Below are positions 1 through 6,338 of a stretch of DNA of 9,517 nt, piece after piece. Every line of letters begins with the position of its first letter. The stretch's first letter is position 1. The DNA is from B8-G4 sp033720735 (GTDB lineage Bacteria > Bacteroidota > Bacteroidia > Chitinophagales > Saprospiraceae), in NCBI GenBank assembly GCA_033720735.1, contig JAWWBX010000162.1, positions 1 to 9,517 of the forward strand. The letters are read 5' to 3'. The translations under genes and the position numbers were made by a program. The notes beneath the pieces were generated by a model that did no database searches, was not told the origin of the DNA, and was given only the letters and a program-made list of their open reading frames with translations.

Positions 1-1
1 C

Positions 2-1483
2 ATCTACTATGTCGCCGAATCACCCCACGAGGAGGGGGTGATCTACACTGCCTCCGATTGCGGATTGGTCTGGCTGACCCGGGACGGTGGTGCGACCTGG
101 AACAATGTGACCCCTCGAGGCCTGCCGGAGACGATGATCCACGCCCTGGAGATCTCACCGCATGATCCCGGAACGGTCTACTTTGCCTCCACCAGGTATA
201 AGCTGAACGATCTCGACAACTACAGTTACAAATCCACGGACTACGGGAAATCGTGGACGCAGATTGGTCAGGACGTTCAAGCCGATGATTTCTTCCGGGT
301 GATCCGCGAAGACCCGGTGATTCCAGGTCTGCTTTACGCCGGTGCGGAGCGTGGCTTTTACATCTCGTTCAATGGTGGCAAAGACTTTCAGCGCCTGCAG
401 CTCAATCTGCCGGTCGTACCCATTACCGATCTGGTGATACGCGACAACAGCCTCGCAGCCGCCACAGCTGGGCGGTCGTTCTGGATCCTCGACGACCTCT
501 CGGCCATCCAGCAATCACGCGGTAAAGCACCCGCCAGCGCCACGTTGTACCAGCCAAAAGCGCATCACCGTCTTTTCGGGCAGCCCGGGTTCTTTCTGAT
601 CACAGAACACGCTTTTGGCGAGAATCCACCGGAGGGTGTTGCCCTGGATTATTACCTGGCCTCGGACGACACGATGACCATGCAAATCGAGATCCTGGAT
701 ATGGACGGCCATGTCATCCGCACGATCGAAGGAACCCGTGAGGCCATCTCACCAGGCTTGCAGGGAGGCCGCGGCAACCTGCCCGGCACCCATACCGAGA
801 AGGCATCGATGCAACCGGGTGTCAACCGCTTCGTCTGGGACTTCAGAACCGATGGTCTGATCAGGATCCCGGAGACGTTTGTTCTGAATGCCGACTATCG
901 CGGGCACCGGGTAGCACCGGGCACCTACACGGCACGGTTGAAATACGGGGATGTCATATCCGAGGCGCAAATCGTCATCCATGACCCGCCCGATCTTGAA
1001 GTGCCGGCGGAGTTGTGGACGCAACAGCAGCAACTTATGACGGCAATCGAGGGACGCATCAACGAGATCCACCGCCTGATCAACGCGACGATGGACATGC
1101 GCGACCGTCTGGAAGAGGTCTCGGCACTGCTCGCGGATCGCAACGACCTCTCTGAGTTGAGCGAGATGACGGCAGCACTCGATCAACGCCTGGCCGACTG
1201 GCAAAGTGTCGTGATCGAATTGCGCCAGAAGGGATTTCAGGATGCCCTCAACTGGCCGGCGGGGATGAATTCGGAGTACTTTATGTTGCGGGGCAATCTA
1301 GACACCTATGATCCGCGCATACCGGCGGGCTATCTTGAGCGGTTTGCGGATCTGAACACACAATGGGTCACGCATCGCGCACATCTCGATGACATCATTG
1401 AGCGTGAGGTTGCGGAGTTCAATGCGAAATTTCGGGAACATGACCTGCCGGTGATCCCGGCGATCAGGCGGATTGATCCGTGA
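2..1483 (+). CDS. Sortilin/VPS10-type beta-propeller 'glycosyl hydrolase', C-terminal part (5' truncated)
   Basis: The frame is open from base 2, so the gene begins left of the window; 493 residues are visible. The first ~170 residues are BNR/Asp-box propeller repeats: TRDGGATW (about residues 26-33), STDYGKSW (78-85) and a degenerate SFNGGKDF (122-129), ending with a GRSFWILDDL motif. A beta-rich segment with FVWDFRTDG and a PGTYTARLKYGD strand follows, resembling a FlgD-like/Ig-like domain. Residues ~337-410 are rich in Gln, Glu and Leu and look like an alpha-helical or coiled-coil tail. This order matches the roughly 1000-residue proteins usually annotated as glycosyl hydrolase or sortilin-like, which are abundant in Bacteroidota. 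They are normally exported, but the signal peptide would be outside the window. No catalytic residues are established for this group, so the enzymatic name is only a database convention. The family call is confident; substrate and activity are unknown. Confidence 0.85.
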   Translation: MYYVAESPHEEGVIYTASDCGLVWLTRDGGATWNNVTPRGLPETMIHALEISPHDPGTVYFASTRYKLNDLDNYSYKSTDYGKSWTQIGQDVQADDFFRVIREDPVIPGLLYAGAERGFYISFNGGKDFQRLQLNLPVVPITDLVIRDNSLAAATAGRSFWILDDLSAIQQSRGKAPASATLYQPKAHHRLFGQPGFFLITEHAFGENPPEGVALDYYLASDDTMTMQIEILDMDGHVIRTIEGTREAISPGLQGGRGNLPGTHTEKASMQPGVNRFVWDFRTDGLIRIPETFVLNADYRGHRVAPGTYTARLKYGDVISEAQIVIHDPPDLEVPAELWTQQQQLMTAIEGRINEIHRLINATMDMRDRLEEVSALLADRNDLSELSEMTAALDQRLADWQSVVIELRQKGFQDALNWPAGMNSEYFMLRGNLDTYDPRIPAGYLERFADLNTQWVTHRAHLDDIIEREVAEFNAKFREHDLPVIPAIRRIDP

Positions 1484-1527
1484 TCTTTGCGCTTACGGGC
1501 TCACCATGATGGCGCAGCGAAGCGAAG

Positions 1528-1555
1528 TCCCTGCCGTGCCGGGAGGCATCAGGGA
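1528..1555 (+). other. Possible intergenic hairpin downstream of the propeller gene
   Basis: The 107-nt gap between the propeller gene stop and the acyltransferase start holds an imperfect inverted repeat. TCCC (1528-1531) can pair with GGGA (1552-1555), and TGCC (1532-1535) with GGCA (1545-1548), leaving a 3-nt bulge (1549-1551) and a 9-nt loop. No T-tract follows, so it is not a classical intrinsic terminator. It could be a transcript 3'-end structure or chance pairing in GC-rich DNA. I see no gene in this gap. Confidence 0.22.
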
Positions 1556-1590
1556 ACCGCACCGGGTGTGTGTCGGTGGATGGTTGAGTA

Positions 1591-2301
1591 TTGAGACAGC
1601 CGGTGACATTCGAATATCTTAGCAATTCACGACAACTGCCTCCATTGAAGACCATCACGTTTAGCGATCCCCATCGTCAGAAGCACTTTGCTTTTTTTCA
1701 GGGGATGGAGATGCCGCATTTTAGTCTTGTGGCGCACATCCCGTTTGCTGCGACTTACGACTACATCAAGGCACACAGACTGCATTTTACCTCGACGGTC
1801 GTTTATCTGATCTCAAGAGCCGCGAATGCGATTCCAGAGCTGCGCTGGCGGATCCGCGGTGATCTGGTGGTCGAGCACGAGGTCGTGCATCCCTCATTCA
1901 GCGTGCAAACCGAGGTGTCGGATGTCTTCAGTTTTTGTTATGTCGACTACTCCCCCGACTATGGCACCTTTGCCAGAGCAGCGCAGACGGCGATTGGCAG
2001 TATGCAGGCATCTCCCTCCCTCGAGGATCACCCGGATCGTGACGACTACCTGTTTCTTTCATCCATTCCTTGGGTGCACTTTACCGGACTCACCCACGCC
2101 ATGCGGATCGCAGGTGTCGACTCGGTGCCACGCATCACCTGGGGAAAGCTGGGGCCAGGGGAGGACGGGCGGGATCTTCCGATCGGCATTCAGGCGCACC
2201 ACGGGGTGGTAGATGGCAAGCACGCCGGCGCCTTCTACGAGATCTTCACGGCCCTGTGCGCGCGACCGGAAACGGCACTTGCCGGTGAAGAAGAGCACTA
2301 G
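1591..2301 (+). CDS. Chloramphenicol acetyltransferase-like (CAT family) acyltransferase
   Basis: This 236-residue protein has the length and motif order of the trimeric CAT family, which transfers acetyl from acetyl-CoA to a hydroxyl. The catalytic motif HHGVVDG is intact near the C-terminus: His204 is the expected general base and Asp208 the structural Asp. The family's SSIPWVHFT signature lies at about 157-165, and the N-terminal block ITFSDPHRQKHFAFF (about 22-36) matches the usual start of the fold. No membrane segment or signal peptide is seen, so it should be cytoplasmic. The start is uncertain: an in-frame TGA at 1585-1587 rules out longer forms, the first candidate is TTG at 1591, and GTG 1603 or TTG 1645 would also keep the core. 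Family membership is well supported. Whether the substrate is chloramphenicol is not, because many chromosomal CAT-like proteins are not proven resistance determinants. Its stop overlaps the convergent queE stop. Confidence 0.85.
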   Translation: MRQPVTFEYLSNSRQLPPLKTITFSDPHRQKHFAFFQGMEMPHFSLVAHIPFAATYDYIKAHRLHFTSTVVYLISRAANAIPELRWRIRGDLVVEHEVVHPSFSVQTEVSDVFSFCYVDYSPDYGTFARAAQTAIGSMQASPSLEDHPDRDDYLFLSSIPWVHFTGLTHAMRIAGVDSVPRITWGKLGPGEDGRDLPIGIQAHHGVVDGKHAGAFYEIFTALCARPETALAGEEEH

Positions 2302-2936
2302 GGGATTGCCAGCAACTTGTGGGTTTGAATACTCGGTTGCCACTGCGGATAACGGTTGCAGTAATCAATGGTGGCCAGTGTGTTGGCGGTGAGCAAAGGA
2401 CCATCCATAGGTTGGAGCAGAAAGTGTGTGAAGTCCCAGCCAGAAAAGCGTTGCGGATCGATGCCGTCCTGTGGGAAGATTACCTTGATCTCATCACCGG
2501 ACCTCACCACGATCCGGGTGTTTGCCTTGGGGCTCATGCACACCCAGTCGACCCCGGGCGGCACAGGTAAGGTGCCGTTGGTTTCAATGGCGATCTCCAA
2601 ACCGGCCCGGTGCAGCTCGACAAGCAATGGCCTGTCCAGCTGGAGCAAGGGCTCACCGCCGGTACACACGACCATTGGCTGATTGGCCCCAAACCCGGCC
2701 TTGTCCCAGATCTCGCGCACCCGGTCTGCCAGGGCATCGGCGGGGTACTTACCGCCATGCACGCCGTTTGTTCCCCAGAAGTCCGTATCGCAAAACTGGC
2801 AGATCGCCTTGTGACGGTCCGCTTCCCGGCCGCTCCACAAGTTGCATCCGCTAAACCGGAGAAAGACGGCTGGCCGGCCAGTCTGGGCGCCTTCACCCTG
2901 CAGGGTCGCGTAGATCTCCTTGATGGCGTAGGTCAT
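2298..2936 (-). CDS. queE: 7-carboxy-7-deazaguanine synthase (radical SAM)
   Basis: QueE converts 6-carboxy-5,6,7,8-tetrahydropterin to 7-carboxy-7-deazaguanine, the ring-contraction step toward preQ0 and queuosine. The 212-residue length is normal. The N-terminus has the family block around QGEG (13-16) and RFSGCNLW. The cluster-binding cysteines are C31, C46 and C49, a CX14CX2C spacing used by one branch of QueE in place of the usual CX3CX2C. C49 is followed by DTDF, where the Thr is expected to bind Mg2+. GGEP (93-96) is the SAM-binding motif, ETNGT (118-122) and SPK (135-137) are conserved, and the protein ends in a QTHKL-type tail typical of the family. It lies 1 nt downstream of the rid gene on the same strand, so the two are probably co-transcribed. 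No other queuosine gene (queC, queD, queF) is in the window. Its stop codon overlaps that of the convergent acyltransferase. Confidence 0.95.
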   Translation of the reverse strand: MTYAIKEIYATLQGEGAQTGRPAVFLRFSGCNLWSGREADRHKAICQFCDTDFWGTNGVHGGKYPADALADRVREIWDKAGFGANQPMVVCTGGEPLLQLDRPLLVELHRAGLEIAIETNGTLPVPPGVDWVCMSPKANTRIVVRSGDEIKVIFPQDGIDPQRFSGWDFTHFLLQPMDGPLLTANTLATIDYCNRYPQWQPSIQTHKLLAIP

Positions 2937-2937
2937 C

Positions 2938-3360
2938 CTACAAAGGTAAGGGACCGGCTCCCGCCAGGTTCATGCTTTGCTGCGGAGCGATGGCGGTCGC
3001 TTCAATCTCAACCAGGTATTCCGGGGCGATCAGGGCGCTGACCTGGACCAGGGAGGTGGCGGGCCGGATGTCGCCAAATACCTCGCCGTGGGCCTTGCCG
3101 ACCGCCTCCCAATGATCCACATTGGTCACATACATCCGGGTGCGGATGACGTGTTCGTAAGACGCACCGAAATAGGCCAGCGCTTCGCCGATGATCTCGA
3201 GGATGCGCTGTGTTTGTTGGTAAGGGTCATCAATTCCGTAGGGCGCGCCATCCTTCATGGCCACCGTTCCGGAAACCTCTATGACATCCCCCATCCGCAC
3301 GGCGCGTGAGTAGCCGACGAGCGGCTCCCACTTGGCTCCTGTTGAGTAGTTTGCTCGCAT
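2938..3360 (-). CDS. Rid family (YjgF/YER057c/UK114) protein lacking the deaminase arginine
   Basis: At 140 residues this fits the small trimeric Rid fold: an N-terminal block around WEPLVGYSRAVR, then VIEVSGTVA (26-34), a central helix with TQRILEIIGEAL, and the C-terminal block RPATSLVQVSALI (99-111) followed by LVEIEATAI. In RidA proper (E. coli), Arg105 in the motif PARS binds the substrate carboxylate and is needed for 2-imino acid deamination. The aligned position here is Thr102 (PATS). This places the protein among Rid subfamilies without that Arg, for which imine deaminase activity is not expected. The Glu of the VEIEA motif (E118) is kept. It is predicted to be cytoplasmic. The ATG at 3358-3360 begins just upstream of the conserved block. 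The gene is first in a two-gene unit with queE; no functional link is established. The fold is sure, the reaction unknown. Confidence 0.9.
   Translation of the reverse strand: MRANYSTGAKWEPLVGYSRAVRMGDVIEVSGTVAMKDGAPYGIDDPYQQTQRILEIIGEALAYFGASYEHVIRTRMYVTNVDHWEAVGKAHGEVFGDIRPATSLVQVSALIAPEYLVEIEATAIAPQQSMNLAGAGPLPL
2941..2948 (-). promoter_or_regulatory. TAnnTTTG box immediately upstream of queE
   Basis: On the minus strand the octamer TACCTTTG ends 4 nt before the queE ATG and lies inside the last codons of the rid gene. It matches the Bacteroidota -7 consensus TAnnTTTG exactly and is identical to the box in front of rid. No TTG at a good -33 spacing is visible. If active, it would start queE transcripts at or next to the ATG. 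It could also be chance within coding sequence. Confidence 0.35.
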
Positions 3361-3365
3361 ACGTG

Positions 3366-3373
3366 CAAAGGTA
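3366..3373 (-). promoter_or_regulatory. Bacteroidota -7 promoter box (TAnnTTTG) for the rid-queE unit
   Basis: The minus strand reads TACCTTTG, a perfect TAnnTTTG match, ending 5 nt before the rid ATG in a true intergenic region. A TTG trinucleotide lies 24 nt further upstream (forward CAA at 3398-3400), somewhat longer than the usual -33 spacing. The position implies a transcription start at or within a few bases of the ATG, that is, a nearly leaderless mRNA. Confidence 0.6.
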
Positions 3374-3449
3374 GCTGACTCTGGGCATTTGATCGGTCAA
3401 TCCGCATGCAGGTCATCGGTTTGCCGCTGCACCCTTCCTGATAAAAGCC

Positions 3450-3457
3450 TATTTTTG
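3450..3457 (+). promoter_or_regulatory. Bacteroidota -7 promoter box (TAnnTTTG) for the SDR-GT4-DUF983 operon
   Basis: TATTTTTG matches TAnnTTTG exactly and ends 20 nt before the ATG of the SDR gene, which would give a short leader. The leader has an A-rich GAAAAG stretch rather than a clear Shine-Dalgarno, as is usual in Bacteroidota. A TTTG at 3420-3423 is a poor -33 candidate because the spacing is 26 nt. The 3361-3477 gap is a divergent promoter region and contains no gene that I can see. Confidence 0.5.
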
Positions 3458-3477
3458 CCCACTCGAAAAGCTGTTAC

Positions 3478-4542
3478 ATGAGACTTCATCTGGTATCCGG
3501 GGGCTGTGGATTTGTAGGGAGGAATATGGTCAAACGCTTGTATCAAACCACGGCCGACGGCGTGCTGTTTGTGGACAACCTGCTCATCGGCCGGCATCCG
3601 ACGGAATGGCTGGACCTGCCGCTGGTCGAGACGCGCGGTGATATGGAGATCTTTGGCAATGACCGGCGTTTGTTCTTTATCAAGGACGACTTCCGGAATG
3701 TGTTGCGCAAGATCAACAACCGCCCCCGGTACATTCAGGAAACGTATCAGCTCGACTTCGACAAGTTTGCCGATGTGTTTCATTTCGCAGCGATTGTTGG
3801 CGGCCGGGCCGTGATCGATGGTGATCCGATGATGGTGGCACTCGACCTGTCGATCGATGCCGAGTTCTTCTACTGGGTCTGCCGCTATCAACCGGAGCGC
3901 GTGCTGTACCCAAGCTCATCAGCCGCGTACCCCGTCAATTTGCAGACCGAGTCCAACGCGATTGCCCTGCGTGAGTCGGATATCGACCGCACCAACATGG
4001 GGCAACCTGACATGACCTACGGCTGGGCCAAGCTGACCGGTGAATACCTCGCCCACATCGCTGCCGAATATTACGGCGTCAAAGTGACGTGCATCCGGCC
4101 TTTCTCCGGATACGGCGAAGATCAGGACCTGACCTATCCCATCCCGGCCATTGCCCAGCGTGTTGCCCGTCGCGAAGACCCGATCGAAGTGTGGGGGAGC
4201 GGGAAACAGGGTCGCGACTTTGTGCATATCGATGACGTGCTGGATTGCATCGAGGTGGCGATGAACGAGATCCACGACGGGACGGCGATCAATATCGGCA
4301 TGGGCCGCCTGACGACCTTTCTGGAGATCATCGATGTGCTCACGGACATTGCCGGCTACAAACCCGAGATCAAACCGCTCCTCGACAAACCGGTTGGTGT
4401 GCACTCCCGCTACTGCAACATGGATTTCGTGAAGGAGCGCCTCGGTTGGGAAGCCCGGATCACGATGGAGGAAGGTATGCGCCGCATGTACGAGGCGGCC
4501 CTGAAGCGGGAAAAGGAGAAAGCCAGCGGTTTGCCGATATGA
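3478..4542 (+). CDS. NAD-dependent sugar-nucleotide epimerase/dehydratase (extended SDR)
   Basis: This 354-residue extended short-chain dehydrogenase should act on a nucleotide-activated sugar by NAD(P)-dependent oxidation of the sugar ring. The Rossmann motif SGGCGFVG (7-14) fits GxxGxxG. Asp33, after strand beta-2 (FVDN), should bind the NAD ribose. HFAA (102-105) is the nucleotide-binding loop, the SSSAAYP run (146-152) carries the catalytic Ser/Thr position, and Y181-GWA-K185 is the catalytic YxxxK. RDFVHIDDV (246-254) is the usual C-terminal signature of UDP-glucose/GDP-mannose epimerase-type enzymes. The segment between Asp33 and HFAA is about two dozen residues longer than in GalE, with a basic/acidic stretch around 68-97. 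The ATG follows a TAnnTTTG box. Its stop overlaps the next gene's start (ATGA), so it is the first gene of a coupled operon. The exact reaction (4-epimerase, 3,5-epimerase or dehydratase) cannot be decided. Confidence 0.9.
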   Translation: MRLHLVSGGCGFVGRNMVKRLYQTTADGVLFVDNLLIGRHPTEWLDLPLVETRGDMEIFGNDRRLFFIKDDFRNVLRKINNRPRYIQETYQLDFDKFADVFHFAAIVGGRAVIDGDPMMVALDLSIDAEFFYWVCRYQPERVLYPSSSAAYPVNLQTESNAIALRESDIDRTNMGQPDMTYGWAKLTGEYLAHIAAEYYGVKVTCIRPFSGYGEDQDLTYPIPAIAQRVARREDPIEVWGSGKQGRDFVHIDDVLDCIEVAMNEIHDGTAINIGMGRLTTFLEIIDVLTDIAGYKPEIKPLLDKPVGVHSRYCNMDFVKERLGWEARITMEEGMRRMYEAALKREKEKASGLPI

Positions 4543-5810
4543 TCCGCATCGTCTGCTTCGGGCCCGGACCCAAGTTCAAGGGAGGCATCTCCAACTACAA
4601 TACCGCCCTTGCCAAAGCCCTCGACCGGCAACCAGATACCGAGGTCCACATTGTCTCCTGGACGCAACAATACCCGGCAATTATTCCGCGGGAGTTTGTG
4701 GACAAAAGCAGTAAGCTCGATTTTCTTGAAGACACCGATATCAAGGTTCACTATATCACCAATTACAACAGCCCCTTTACCTGGCGGCAGACGTATCACC
4801 TGATCATCGGCCTGGAGCCGGATATCGTCATTTTCCAGTGGGCGATCGCCATCCAGGGGCTTCCGCTGGGACGCATTGCCCGACAGTTCAAACGGCATGA
4901 CAACATCGAGGTCATTTTTGATCTGCACTTCGTCATCCAGAAGGAAGGGAGCCGCCTGGACAACTGGCTGACCCGGCACGGCATCAAGTGGGCCGACACC
5001 TATATCACCCATGCGTACAAGACCGTGGATGAGTTACGCCAGCTGTTTCCCCAACGCCAGTTTGCTGTCAGCGAGACAGGCGAGCGCGTTGGCCCGGGCA
5101 TCCCGGTGATCAAGTTGTTTCATCCCATCTATGATTTGTTTGCCCCGGATCCTGCCTTCTCAAAAGCAGCCGCAAAGGAGCAACTCGGATTGCGCAAGCA
5201 TGTCTTCCTGTTTTTCGGCTTTATCCGCAAGTACAAAGGACTGCACCATTGCATTGAGGCCTTCAACCTGCTGGCTTCCCGCCGCGATGATGTCTCCCTG
5301 CTGATCTGCGGGGAGTCGTTCTGGAAAACACTGGACAAAGGGAAAGTGTCTACACGCGTCAAGACATTCCTGTTCGGCATTGCAAAACGCCTCTTTTTAC
5401 GGCGCAAGGACGATGAGGGGGACTACCGTCCACTGCAATTGATCGAAAAGTATGGACTCCAGGACAGGACGGTGGTGGTCAATCGTTTTATTCCGAATGA
5501 GGACGTGCATCGCTACTTTCAGATGAGCGACGCAGTGCTCTTGTTCTATGAATATGCCACCCCTTCCGGCATTGAGTCGCTGAGTTACAACTTCAGGTTG
5601 CCGATTGTCGCCACCCGGGTCGGCCATTTTCCGGAGACGATCGAAGACGGCTTTAACGGGTATCTCGCCGAGCCAGACGATACGGCATCAATGGCGGATC
5701 AGATGGAACGGCTGATCAGGCATCCGATCCCACCTGAGAATGTTGAACAGGCCACACGGATGATGAGCTGGGACAACTATGCGACTGCCATCCTGAAGGG
5801 CCGGTCATGA
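4539..5810 (+). CDS. Glycosyltransferase family 4 (GT-B fold)
   Basis: The 423-residue protein should transfer a sugar from a nucleotide donor to a glycan or lipid acceptor, probably at the inner face of the cytoplasmic membrane. The N-terminal domain begins IVCFGPGPKFKGGISNYN, with the glycine-rich acceptor-side loop typical of GT4. The C-terminal donor domain begins at about 221 (FLFFGFIRKYKGL). The EX7E motif is present as Glu338 and Glu346 around YATPSGI, followed by LPIVATRVGHFPE. Between the CGES strand (257-260) and about 300 there is a long Lys/Arg-rich stretch that includes VKTFLFGIAKRLFLRRK, perhaps a membrane-binding helix. The ATG at 4539 is chosen because it overlaps the SDR stop as ATGA and begins directly with the first beta strand; the frame is open further upstream but only as read-through under the SDR gene. 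Its own stop overlaps the next ATG in the same way. Donor and acceptor are unknown. Confidence 0.92.
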   Translation: MIRIVCFGPGPKFKGGISNYNTALAKALDRQPDTEVHIVSWTQQYPAIIPREFVDKSSKLDFLEDTDIKVHYITNYNSPFTWRQTYHLIIGLEPDIVIFQWAIAIQGLPLGRIARQFKRHDNIEVIFDLHFVIQKEGSRLDNWLTRHGIKWADTYITHAYKTVDELRQLFPQRQFAVSETGERVGPGIPVIKLFHPIYDLFAPDPAFSKAAAKEQLGLRKHVFLFFGFIRKYKGLHHCIEAFNLLASRRDDVSLLICGESFWKTLDKGKVSTRVKTFLFGIAKRLFLRRKDDEGDYRPLQLIEKYGLQDRTVVVNRFIPNEDVHRYFQMSDAVLLFYEYATPSGIESLSYNFRLPIVATRVGHFPETIEDGFNGYLAEPDDTASMADQMERLIRHPIPPENVEQATRMMSWDNYATAILKGRS

Positions 5811-6220
5811 AACCGCGCAGTACGATCGCCAATATCCTCAGGCACAAGTGTCCGCGCTGCCAACGTGGAGATCTTTTCGAGACCGGGTCCTTCTCCTTCG
5901 ACAAACCTTTCCACATGCCGTCTGGGTGCCCCGTTTGTGGTCAGAAATACTATCCTGAGCCCGGATACTACTATGGTGCGATGTTCATGTCGTACATCAT
6001 CACCTCCTTCTTCAGCCTCGGACTGGTCGGTTTTTGCATTATCGTGCTCGGCTGGAGCGTGGAGGGGGCGTTTGCACTCCTTCTCGCGATCCTGGCCATC
6101 CTGTTCGTGTGGTTTTTCAGGACCTCACGCGCCGCCTGGATCCATATGACGGTGCGATTTGACGAACACGCTGCGGACGGTGCGCAGGCGCCCCAGGGCG
6201 GGGAGCAAGGGTCTGCGTAA
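5807..6220 (+). CDS. DUF983 zinc-ribbon membrane protein
   Basis: The 137-residue protein has an N-terminal zinc-ribbon with two cysteine pairs, CPRC (15-18) and CPVC (41-44), joined by a GDLFETGSFS-type segment. Two hydrophobic helices follow, at about 57-81 and 85-104, and then a short charged, low-complexity tail ending GGEQGSA. The block YYPEPGYYYGAMFMSY before the first helix is the family signature. DUF983 proteins are small inner-membrane proteins of unknown function found in Bacteroidota and Proteobacteria. A metal-binding role for the four cysteines is inferred from spacing. The start overlaps the glycosyltransferase stop (ATGA), so it is very probably translated from the same mRNA as the two sugar genes. 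That makes an envelope-glycan role possible but does not prove it. Confidence 0.92.
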   Translation: MKPRSTIANILRHKCPRCQRGDLFETGSFSFDKPFHMPSGCPVCGQKYYPEPGYYYGAMFMSYIITSFFSLGLVGFCIIVLGWSVEGAFALLLAILAILFVWFFRTSRAAWIHMTVRFDEHAADGAQAPQGGEQGSA

Positions 6221-6247
6221 CATATTAAAGAAATATTTAATGTCAAC

Positions 6248-6264
6248 GTATATCTACGATATAC
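6248..6264. repeat. AT-rich inverted repeat in the convergent gap
   Basis: GTATAT (6248-6253) and ATATAC (6259-6264) form a perfect 6-bp inverted repeat with a 5-nt loop. It lies in an AT-rich patch (about 6219-6266) that stands out from the GC-rich surroundings and sits between the convergent DUF983 and GT2 genes. The stem is weak and has no T-tract, so a terminator role for either strand is only a guess. The rest of the 118-nt gap shows no gene or clear signal. Confidence 0.3.
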
Positions 6265-6338
6265 TCAACAGCGTCTCGATTGGAAATTTCGCTGGTATGG
6301 TCCGGTGACGCTCTGCTCTCTGCGGTGCCTTTCCGCGC

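Noticed and set aside
749..1204. 151-codon minus-strand open frame opposite the propeller gene
   Set aside because: Antisense shadow of a well-supported coding region, with no motif or start signal.
1482..1489. GATCTTTG as a possible -7 promoter box for the CAT-like gene
   Set aside because: The first base does not match TAnnTTTG, it overlaps the upstream stop codon, lies about 100 nt from the start and has no -33 partner.
3919..4404. 161-codon minus-strand open frame opposite the SDR gene
   Set aside because: Antisense shadow; the plus strand has the full SDR motif set over the same bases.
4245..4538. Upstream extension of the GT4 frame under the SDR gene
   Set aside because: The frame is open but translates to low-complexity, His/Gly/Arg-rich sequence, while the GT-B fold begins exactly at the ATG at 4539 that overlaps the SDR stop.
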